Positions 1 to 6,300 of a DNA stretch of 7,906 nucleotides are shown piece after piece. The translations under genes were made by a program, and so were the position numbers. Positions within the stretch are counted from its first letter, which is position 1; each line of letters opens with the position of its first letter. The notes under the pieces are model-generated. The model worked only from the letters and a program-made list of their open reading frames with translations, did not search any database and had not been told where the DNA came from. This DNA is from DATMXS01 sp050260275 (lineage in GTDB: Bacteria; Acidobacteriota; Terriglobia; Bryobacterales; Bryobacteraceae): contig JBLNBX010000151.1 of NCBI GenBank assembly GCA_050260275.1, positions 1-7,906 of the forward strand, in the 5' to 3' direction.

Positions 1-1184
1 GGTTCTCGAAAGTTATTCACGACGAAACGGAGCGCCGGCGTGCGACTGAGGTTACGCTGCAGCGGCAGAAGTTGCAGAGCGTGGGCCTGCTTGCCGGCGG
101 GATCGCGCATGACTTCAACAATCTCCTCACGGGCGTTATCGGGAATGCCAGCCTGCTGCTGGAACAGGTGCCGCCCGGTGCTGTCGGCCGCGTGCGCCAA
201 ATCCTCAGCAGTGCTGAGAGGGCCGCCCACCTCACGAAGCAGTTGCTCGCCTACTCCGGCAAGGGCAAGTTCGTAGTTGAGGAAGTCGACGTCTCGGAGG
301 CCGTCAATGCCGTCAGCGGGCTGGTGCAGTTCTCAATCCCAAAGGGCGTTCAGCTAGAGCTGGCCGTTCAGACGCGCCTGCCATGCGTCGAAGTGGATCC
401 CAACCAACTACAACAGATCCTGATGAATCTGGTTATCAACGCCGGCGAGGCGATTGGCGAGGGTCACCCGGGCAAGATCACAGTTGCGACAGGCATGAGC
501 GACGTTGATGAACCGTTCGTTGATGCCACCGGCCAGGAGGTTCAGCCCGGGCGTTACGTGTGGATAGAGGTGCGTGACACAGGCACCGGCATCGCCGAGG
601 AGGACAAAACCCGGATCTTCGAGCCGTTCTTTACCACGAAATTCACGGGACGAGGCATGGGGCTGGCGGCTGTCGCTGGAATCGTACGAGCGCAGAAAGG
701 GGCCATAACCGTCGAGAGTAAACTCGGGCGCGGCAGCACGTTCCGGGTCTATCTACCGGCGACGAGCAAGCATGTCGCTCCAGAGCAGCCCGTCGCAGCC
801 GCTCGCGCCACCGTTCTTGTGGTGGATGACGAGTTCACTGTACGGGATGTGGCAACGGCAGTGCTGAGCGGGCGTGGATACCGCGTTCTGACTGCGACCG
901 ATGGGCGCGAGGCGTTAGCACTGCTTGCACGCAAGGAAGAAAGCATCGATGCGGTAGTACTCGACATCGTCATGCCGGTGATGGGGGCGCACGAGTTCTT
1001 GCCGGTCCTTCGTGCACATCACCCGCACGTGAAGGTTCTGCTCACCAGCGGGTACAGCGAATCCGAGGCGCGACGTCTCGCCGGAGCGGGCCCGGAGTCC
1101 GCTTTTCTGCCGAAGCCGTTTACGGCGGATCAGATCGCCACTGCAGTTGACGAGCTGCTTGGGGTCAGACCCAAAGGCGCATAG
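1..1184 (+). CDS. Hybrid sensor histidine kinase with C-terminal receiver domain, 5' end outside window
   Basis: A frame open from the left edge (first full codon at 3) gives 393 visible residues ending in TAG. Residues 1-16 (FSKVIHDETERRR...) look like the last strand of a PAS domain plus the usual linker, so sensing lies upstream. The H-box (GIAHDFNNLLTG) places the phosphorylated His at visible residue 36 (codon 108-110). The ATPase domain follows: N-box NAGEA near 146, G1 box DTGTG at 192-196, F-box FEPFFTTK near 206, G2 box GRGMGL at 216-221. A receiver domain occupies about 268-387: acidic pair D275/D276, phospho-acceptor D321 in VLDIVMP (codon 963-965), T348 and K371 in LPKPF. All catalytic residues are present, so it should autophosphorylate and pass phosphate His to Asp. 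An internal TTG at 72 could be called a start but lies just before the H-box, so it is not the real one. The stimulus and any partner regulator are not visible; no output-domain regulator adjoins it here. Confidence 0.95.
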   Translation, partial: FSKVIHDETERRRATEVTLQRQKLQSVGLLAGGIAHDFNNLLTGVIGNASLLLEQVPPGAVGRVRQILSSAERAAHLTKQLLAYSGKGKFVVEEVDVSEAVNAVSGLVQFSIPKGVQLELAVQTRLPCVEVDPNQLQQILMNLVINAGEAIGEGHPGKITVATGMSDVDEPFVDATGQEVQPGRYVWIEVRDTGTGIAEEDKTRIFEPFFTTKFTGRGMGLAAVAGIVRAQKGAITVESKLGRGSTFRVYLPATSKHVAPEQPVAAARATVLVVDDEFTVRDVATAVLSGRGYRVLTATDGREALALLARKEESIDAVVLDIVMPVMGAHEFLPVLRAHHPHVKVLLTSGYSESEARRLAGAGPESAFLPKPFTADQIATAVDELLGVRPKGA

Positions 1185-1578
1185 ACCACGTCGCCGCACG
1201 GAATCCCGACATACTACGAATCTGATCCCATGCGACTCGTCCCGCACCACTCATGCATGGTTCCGTCGGCAACGCAACGCCTCTGACAGTTTTGCCAGGG
1301 AGCTGCAGCCGCGCTTCCGCGCATTCGCAGTAATACGGTCCGTCCAAATGAATCACCACGCCGGTGCAGGTAGTCGTTCTCCAGAACCGGAGGCGGTGCA
1401 GGCGATCACGGATACACCTCGCGCGGTTCAGGGCGCGATGCTCAAGGCAAAGCGATCAAACGCCGGCCGCCGTCAAGTGACGACGCTTGCAGATGAGCCC
1501 GGGGGGCGATAGCGAGGTGATGTAGCCCCCTATCGTGTAGCCAGAGCGATTCAGCAATTTCAACAACTGCGGTCACCA
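1185..1578. other. Gap between convergent genes, no supported gene
   Basis: The kinase gene enters this 394-bp stretch from the left and the small orphan gene from the right. Open frames exist on both strands (for example 1147-1512 plus, 1165-1359 minus). They overlap the kinase end, lack a ribosome binding site or a recognisable domain, and look like GC-rich chance frames. No hairpin with a T-run is seen after the kinase stop. A weak dyad CCATGC/GCATGG (1228-1233, 1255-1260) has a 21-nt loop. Near the right end lie two interlocked inverted repeats, GGGGGC/GCCCCC (1502-1507, 1525-1530) and CGATA/TATCG (1507-1511, 1531-1535). Confidence 0.6.
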
Positions 1579-2001
1579 CTAAGATCGTAAACCGGTTTGT
1601 ACAGATTCGGTGCGCACGTACTCCTCAGTCGTCCGAAGCTGCCGCCATATCATTCTTGTCGGTCTCTCAACACAGAAACCGGTTGCATCGAGTTGCACGA
1701 CCGTGCTCTCAGAGCTCACAAGCAAAATTGTCCCCGTACCGACATCCTGAAGCCTGACTCTATCCCCGGCGCGCAGGCCGTTTGGCAGCACGAGCCCATT
1801 GCGGACAGGCGAAAAGCGCACTTGTGTGGGGCGATCAGACTTCCGGCGATCTTGGATCGGGAATGCCCGATATCCGTAATCCTCTGCATAGATTCGCAAC
1901 CCGCTCGGAGTAGTTATCCACTTCACAAACCTGACCTTCGGCATCGGGCACAAAGTGCGCTGGCGAACTGCGGCTAGTAGTCTTTTGGCATTCTCATTCA
2001 T
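1579..2001 (-). CDS. Small basic protein of unknown function (140 aa)
   Basis: I do not recognise this protein. The start ATG is preceded by a strong AGGAG (plus-strand positions 2010-2014) with 8 nt spacing, the main reason to believe the gene. The product has about 24 Lys/Arg against 13 Asp/Glu, with no signal peptide or membrane segment, so it is probably cytoplasmic and could bind nucleic acid. Residues 1-60 are rich in Arg. Residues 60-100 (VLPNGLRAGDRVRL, then GTILLVSS) read as beta strands around a GD turn. That faintly recalls the SpoVT/AbrB swapped-hairpin pattern (IP..LR..GD.V.), but the helix between the LP and GD motifs would be shortened, and an SH3-like barrel fits as well. It stands alone, convergent with the kinase and divergent from the acetyltransferase. 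A 12-bp palindrome overlaps its ribosome binding site. Confidence 0.6.
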   Translation of the reverse strand: MNENAKRLLAAVRQRTLCPMPKVRFVKWITTPSGLRIYAEDYGYRAFPIQDRRKSDRPTQVRFSPVRNGLVLPNGLRAGDRVRLQDVGTGTILLVSSESTVVQLDATGFCVERPTRMIWRQLRTTEEYVRTESVQTGLRS

Positions 2002-2011
2002 ATCGTTCTCT

Positions 2012-2023
2012 CCTCACGTGAGG
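2012..2023. promoter_or_regulatory. 12-bp perfect palindrome overlapping the orphan gene's ribosome binding site
   Basis: CCTCACGTGAGG is its own reverse complement over all 12 positions and shares 3 bases with the AGGAG site at 2010-2014 on the minus strand. If the weak promoter proposed at 2030-2057 is right, the palindrome begins about where transcription would start. That is a place where a bound dimer would block transcription, or an RNA stem could hide the ribosome binding site. The palindrome is seen directly; its regulatory role is inference. Confidence 0.4.
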
Positions 2024-2029
2024 CCGGGG

Positions 2030-2057
2030 AGTTAACGGCGTACACAGCTTCTATCAA
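2030..2057 (-). promoter_or_regulatory. Possible weak sigma70-type promoter for the orphan gene
   Basis: On the minus strand TTGATA (2052-2057, 5 of 6 to the -35 consensus) is followed after 16 bases by TTAACT (2030-2035, only 3 of 6 to the -10 consensus). Transcription would start near 2023, some 22 bases before the ATG. The -10 match is poor, so this is tentative. Confidence 0.25.
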
Positions 2058-2103
2058 GCTAGTCGTCCGCCGCGCTCTTGGCTGCACCTTAATCTGTTGA
2101 TTC

Positions 2104-2137
2104 GGCGGAACTTCCGCCTATTTTGGTGGTCCCCACC
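2104..2137. repeat. Two adjacent inverted repeats
   Basis: GGCGGAACTTCCGCC (2104-2118) has two 7-bp perfect arms around one central base. Six bases later GGTGG-TCC-CCACC (2125-2137) has 5-bp arms. The first is followed by TATTTT, so on the plus strand it resembles a weak intrinsic terminator, but no plus-strand gene precedes it closely. The compact 7-1-7 symmetry also suits a dimeric protein-binding site. The orphan gene's putative promoter lies about 50 bp away. Confidence 0.4.
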
Positions 2138-2151
2138 TCAATCAAGGAACG

Positions 2152-2181
2152 CACGCTCCTGGGCGTGGGTGCCTACACCCA
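2152..2181. repeat. Two overlapping inverted repeats
   Basis: CACGC (2152-2156) can pair with GCGTG (2163-2167) across a 6-nt loop. TGGGTG (2166-2171) can pair with CACCCA (2176-2181) across a 4-nt loop. The arms share bases 2166-2167, so the two hairpins compete at their junction. They follow directly on the dyads at 2104-2137. No T-run follows either stem. Confidence 0.35.
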
Positions 2182-2305
2182 GACAATGAAGAGAGCAATC
2201 CAGCGAAACCCGCAGAGAAGGATATCTAGGGAGGTAAGATCGGCTACTGCTGCCGCTGTGTTGGGTTCCTGCCCGTGCATGGGGTAGAGATATGCGTACT
2301 CACAA

Positions 2306-2342
2306 ATACATACATATACGTACATACGTACATGTATGCATG
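2306..2342. repeat. 37-nt alternating purine-pyrimidine tract of degenerate TACA/TACG units
   Basis: Every base from 2306 to 2342 alternates purine and pyrimidine without a break, with 12 of 37 G or C in an otherwise GC-rich window. It is built from degenerate tetranucleotide units, including TACGTACA twice in tandem (2317-2332), and contains the palindromes TACGTA (twice), TACATGTA and ATGCAT. A further alternating 10-mer sits just upstream (2290-2299). Such tracts are flexible, unwind easily and can adopt Z-form DNA under supercoiling. Any role here is unknown. Confidence 0.75.
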
Positions 2343-2464
2343 AACGACAGTCTGTGGGCACACATCAACTCTCGACTGCTTAGCCGATAACACTGAGTTT
2401 GCCACACGCCCCGAATCCTATCAAGCGGAATTTTGTGGGTCTTGACCGGCTCCCTCCTCTCTTC

Positions 2465-2513
2465 CCACCAAGCGGGTGGACCACCGGGCACGCGCGTCGT
2501 GCCGGAAGGCACG
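2465..2513. promoter_or_regulatory. Two neighbouring triads of mutually exclusive hairpins
   Basis: CCACC (2465-2469), GGTGG (2475-2479) and CCACC (2481-2485) lie in a row, so the central arm can pair with either side, although the second loop would be only one base. GGCACG (2487-2492), CGTGCC (2498-2503) and GGCACG (2508-2513) repeat the design with six-base arms and loops CGCGT or GGAA, the latter a GNRA-type tetraloop. Alternative pairing of a shared middle arm is the design of attenuators and switch-like leaders. It lies 145-193 bases before the acetyltransferase start. It would be in that gene's leader only if transcription begins further upstream than the promoter proposed at 2598-2626. 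Confidence 0.35.
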
Positions 2514-2597
2514 CACCCCGAAGCGTGTCGCGCGCGCCTGAGCGAGTATCAGCCGAAGCGCCCGGTCACTGGATGAGCCGACTCACGCAACGGCATT

Positions 2598-2626
2598 TTG
2601 GAAGCTATCCTGGACGCAGCTATCAC
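2598..2626 (+). promoter_or_regulatory. Possible sigma70-type promoter for the acetyltransferase gene
   Basis: TTGGAA (2598-2603) and TATCAC (2621-2626) each match consensus at 4 of 6 positions and are spaced by exactly 17 bases. Transcription would begin near 2633, leaving a short leader before the ATG at 2658. If so, the in-frame TTG at 2598 is part of the -35 box and not a start codon. Confidence 0.35.
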
Positions 2627-2646
2627 GAAACTGGCGTGGCCAAAAC

Positions 2647-2653
2647 AAGAGGA
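2647..2653 (+). promoter_or_regulatory. Ribosome binding site that fixes the acetyltransferase start
   Basis: AAGAGGA ends 4 bases before the ATG at 2658, with the GAGG core 5 bases away. No comparable site precedes the upstream in-frame TTG at 2598. This supports the shorter, family-typical product. Confidence 0.7.
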
Positions 2654-2657
2654 CAGA

Positions 2658-3254
2658 ATGCCGAGTGAACGTGAGAAAATGCTAGCGGGCGAGCTTTACG
2701 ATCCCATGGACCCGGAACTCGTCGTGGCGCGGACCCGCGCCCGCGGCCTGTGCCAATTCCTGAACGCCTCGCGCGAAGAGGATCAGGAAGTGCGGAGGAG
2801 CATCTGCACGCAGCTTTTCGGAAAAGGCGGCGAGAGCGTCTGGATGCAGCCGCCGTTCTACTGCGACTATGGAGCGAACATAGAACTCGGAGAACGGGTC
2901 TTCTTCAACTTCAACTGCATCGTGCTCGACGTCTGCCGGGTGACCATCGGCGATCACACGTTATTTGGCCCCGGAGTCCAGATACTGACTCCGGTGCACC
3001 CGTTGGACGCAGCGCTGCGCCGGAAGCAGGAGTACGGGAAACCGATCGAGATCGGATCGGACGTCTGGGTTGCCGGCGGAGCGCTGATCCTGGCGGGAGT
3101 GCATATTGGCTCGCGGTCGGTAATCGGCGCGGGCAGTGTTGTCACCCGGGACATTCCCGGCGGGGTGTTTGCGGCCGGTAACCCATGCCGTGTGATACGG
3201 GAGCTTACTGAGGGCGCAAACTCGGGGCTGTTGGGCGACAGCTTCGGCGAGTAA
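2658..3254 (+). CDS. maa: Maltose/galactoside O-acetyltransferase family enzyme (left-handed beta-helix)
   Basis: The 198-residue product matches the length and order of the Maa/NodL/LacA family, which moves acetyl from acetyl-CoA to a sugar hydroxyl in the cytoplasm. Residues 4-55 form the N-terminal helical domain (EREKMLAGELYDPMDPEL, then LCQFLN). From about 70 to 180 come hexapeptide repeats of the left-handed beta-helix, including the family block CDYGANIELGE. H114 in TPVHPLD is the expected catalytic base. W137 in SDVWVAGG lies where the family has its conserved Trp, and the helix closes with IGAGSVVTRDIPGG and the GNPCRVIREL signature. About 16 extra residues at the end are unremarkable. 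I start at the ATG with AAGAGGA before it; an upstream in-frame TTG would add 20 unrelated residues. The acceptor sugar cannot be told from sequence. The gene stands alone, converging on the efflux operon 131 bp away, with no clear terminator hairpin between. Confidence 0.9.
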   Translation: MPSEREKMLAGELYDPMDPELVVARTRARGLCQFLNASREEDQEVRRSICTQLFGKGGESVWMQPPFYCDYGANIELGERVFFNFNCIVLDVCRVTIGDHTLFGPGVQILTPVHPLDAALRRKQEYGKPIEIGSDVWVAGGALILAGVHIGSRSVIGAGSVVTRDIPGGVFAAGNPCRVIRELTEGANSGLLGDSFGE

Positions 3255-3385
3255 CTCAGCCGTATCCACGGTATGACCGCCGCCGCTGTGTTTTCCGAGC
3301 TTCCGCCCCATAGGCAGTCCAGCGGCCGCCATAGCTTCACCATACTCCATAGATGAATGAAGCCTGCGCGCCAGCAATCGGTTCG

Positions 3386-6300
3386 TCAGACCTCCGCCTC
3401 CGTCTCCGCCCTCTCCCCGGCGAACCAGCCGTAGATTGCGGGAAGCACGAGCAGCGTCAGCAGAGTGGACGTGATCAGGCCCCCGATGACGACTGTGGCC
3501 AACGGCCTCTGGACTTCCGCGCCAGCTCCCGTGGAGAGAGCCATCGGGAGGAAGCCGAGGCTCGCCACCAGGGCGGTCATCAGAACCGGCCGCAAGCGCA
3601 CCTCGGCTCCGCGAAGGGCGGCTTCCCTCACACTTGCGCCCTTAGTGCGCACCTGGTTGATGTAACTCACGAGCACAACGCCGTTGAGTACAGCCACTCC
3701 GAACAGCGCGATGAAGCCGACCGCGGCGGAGATGCTGAAGGGCATGCCCCTGAGCAGCAGCGCTAAGATGCCTCCCGTAGCTGCCATCGGTACGTTTACG
3801 AAAATCAGCAGCGCAAGCCGAGCGGAGTTGAAAGCGGTGTATAGCAGCACGAATATGAGAAACAGCGCGAGCGGGACTACAATTCCGAGGCGCGCGGTGG
3901 CGCGCTCGAAGTTTTCGAACTGGCCTCCCCATTCGATCCAGTAACCGGGCGGCAGCTTCACGTTTTGCTCGACGGCGCGCCTGGCGTCCGCGACGAAGCG
4001 CGCGAGATCGCGGCCGCGGACGTTCGCCTCAACGGAGATCCGCCTGTGTATGTTCTCCCGGCTGATCTGCGCAGGCCCTTGTTCAACGGAGATGCTCGCA
4101 AGCTGGCTCAGCGGTATGAGCCGGCCCTGCGGATCGGCCACCTTGAGGTTGCGTATGCTTTCGATGTCGCTGCGGTCCTCCTGCCTGAAACGCACCTGAA
4201 GCGCGAAGCGGCGCTGGCCCTCCATGACCTCGCCTACGACTTTTCCGCCCATGGCCTCGACGACATCGAGCACCTGCGACGCATTGATTCCGTATCGCGC
4301 GATCGCCGCGCGGTCGATGCGAATGCGTAGATAAGGCAGGCCGGCTATCTGTTCGGCCTTGGTGTCGAAAGCGCCGGGCACCTTCGATACCACGGCGGCA
4401 ATCTCATCCGCTTTCTGTTTGAGGACGTCGAGATCCTCTCCGTAGAGCTGAATGGCGAGATCGGAGCGCGCGCCGGCGATGATTTCCTGTACGCGCAGCT
4501 CAATGGGCTGGCTGTAGCCGAACATGTGGCCCGGAACGTTCTCCCTAAGCTCCTTGTCTATTTTGGCTATGAACTCCTCGCGAGACTCCCCATCGGGCCA
4601 CTGGTCGCGCGGCTTCAGGATGAGATAGACGTCGCTCATCTCGATGCCCATGGGGTCCGTCGGTATTTCCGCCTGGCCTGTGCGGGAGACTATGGTCGCG
4701 ATCTCCGGGTGGGATTTGAGCGTCTTCTCGATCAGAGTCGTGCTCTTGATGGAGTCGGTGAGCGAGACGCTGGGCAGCCGCCACGCGGAGATAGCTATTG
4801 CGCCTTCGTCGAGCCGGGGGATGAACTCAGCGCCCATCCTGAGCGCGAGCGCGGCGCTCGTAACAAACAGAACCGCCGCGGTCGCCGCGACGGCCACCGG
4901 GTGATCGAGCGCGCGCAGCAGGAGCGGCTTGTAGGCACGCCTCGCCGCGCGCATGATGAAGGTCTCGTGCTCCCGCACGCCCTTACGAAACGCGAATGAG
5001 GCGAGGACGGGCATCAACGTCAGCGAGAGCACGAGCGCGGCGGCGAGGGCGAAGATGACGGTCATCGCCATCGGCCGGAACATCTTGCCTTCCACTCCTT
5101 CGAGGGCAAGTATGGGCAGATACACGATGATGATGATGCCGACGGCAAATACGACAGGTCTGGCGACCTCGCGTCCGGCTTCAATGATTGCTGTAACAGT
5201 GTCGCGCGGCTTGCCGCCTCTCTTCTCGGATATCTTCCGGACGGCGTTTTCTATGAGCACGACAGAGCCGTCGACGATGAGCCCGAAATCGATTGCGCCG
5301 AGGCTCATCAGGTTACCCGAGATGCCGGAGTACACCATGCCGGTGAACGCCACCAGCATCGAAAGCGGGATGGCCGCAGCGACAATGAGGCCGCCGCGGA
5401 TATTTCCGAGGAGGAACAGCAGCACCGCGACGACGAGTATTCCGCCCTCCAGGAGATTCTTCGAAACAGTGCCGATGGTGTTCTGAACCAACTCCGTGCG
5501 GTCGTAGTACGGGTCTATGGTTACGCCGGGCGGCAGCGACTTTCGAATCTCTTCGAGTTTATCCTTCACGCGCCCTGCCACGACACGGGAGTTCTCACCC
5601 ATGAGCATCATGACGACGCCCGTCACTACTTCGCCGCGGCCGTCCCGGGTGACGGCGCCCTGCCGCACGCGCGGCGCGAAGTTCACTGAGGCGATGTTCT
5701 TGATGTAGATGGGCGCGCCGCTCCGGCCGGCGCCGAGAACGATGTTTTCGATATCGGAGATGCCTTCGATGAGGGCCTCGCCCCGGATCACCTGCTGCTC
5801 CTGATTGTGCTCGATGTAAGCGCCACCGGCCGCAAAGTTATTCTTTTCGAGCGCGCTGATCACCTGATCCAGCGACAGGCCGTAGCTCGTCAGCTTATTG
5901 GCATCGATTTGGACTTCATAGGTCTTCAACTCGCCGCCATAGGTATTCACCTCGACCACGCCCGGGACGGAGCGCAGCTTGAATGCGATGTCCCATTCGA
6001 GGATGGATCGAAGCTCCATCGCGGAATAGCCGGGACCTTTGACCTCGAACTGGTAGATCTCCCCGAGGCCGGTTGTGATGGGCCCCATCTCGGGCGCGCC
6101 AAACCCTGCGGGAATCATCTCACTCGCCTGCGGCAGGCGCTCCATGACAAGACGCCGGCAGAAGTACGTGTCCATGTCTTCGTCGAAGAACACCGTCACG
6201 GAAGAAAGGCCGAATCTGGACAGGGAACGAATGCTCTCGACACCGGGCAGTCCGCTCATCGCGGTCTCCACCGGGAACGTGATGAAACGCTCGACTTCCA

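Larger units (their letters stand above)
2024..2657. other. Divergent intergenic region with clustered dyads, no supported gene
   Basis: With the palindrome before it, this forms the 656-bp spacer between the orphan gene (minus) and the acetyltransferase gene (plus). Open frames are short, start without ribosome binding sites and match nothing I recognise. Besides the elements listed separately there is a small dyad AGCTT/AAGCT (2046-2050, 2056-2060), a 17-nt pure pyrimidine run at 2450-2466, and a small hairpin TGAG-CCGA-CTCA at 2574-2585. The spacer is long for two small genes. It may hold both promoters and possibly a non-coding RNA, or it may be decayed sequence. Confidence 0.5.

Noticed and set aside
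1165..1359. Minus-strand 64-codon frame with a GTG start and a Cys-x-Cys motif
   Set aside because: No convincing ribosome binding site, overlaps the kinase 3' end, and one CxC is too little to support a gene. Homologues in relatives would change this view.
1147..1512. Plus-strand open frame overlapping the kinase end and running into the gap
   Set aside because: No ribosome binding site that I can see, overlap with the kinase in another frame, low-complexity Arg-rich product, no recognisable domain.
2173..2280. Minus-strand 35-residue peptide with a hydrophobic end, from the ATG near 2280
   Set aside because: Resembles a small membrane protein, but no ribosome binding site precedes the ATG, and the longer upstream frame runs through the microsatellite-like tract.
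2450..2466. Pure pyrimidine run whose minus strand resembles ribosome binding sites
   Set aside because: No start codon lies at a suitable distance downstream on the minus strand, and no plausible gene follows.
2598..2657. Longer N-terminus of the acetyltransferase from an in-frame TTG
   Set aside because: The family normally begins near the ATG at 2658, which has a good ribosome binding site. The TTG has none and coincides with a possible -35 box.
2252..3292. 11-bp direct repeat GCCGCTGTGTT at 2252-2262 and 3282-3292, considered as boundaries of an acquired cassette around the acetyltransferase
   Set aside because: Several 11-bp repeats are expected by chance in a window this size; no target duplication, inverted ends or recombinase gene accompany them.
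3255..3385. Terminator between the convergent acetyltransferase and czcA genes
   Set aside because: Only scattered CCATAG repeats and a GCGGCCGC palindrome are present; no stem followed by a T-run on either strand.
4526..4999. Plus-strand open frame (157 codons) opposite the middle of czcA
   Set aside because: Same antisense shadow effect. Other frames opposite czcA and czcB, for example 4953-5486 and 6705-7337, were set aside for the same reason.
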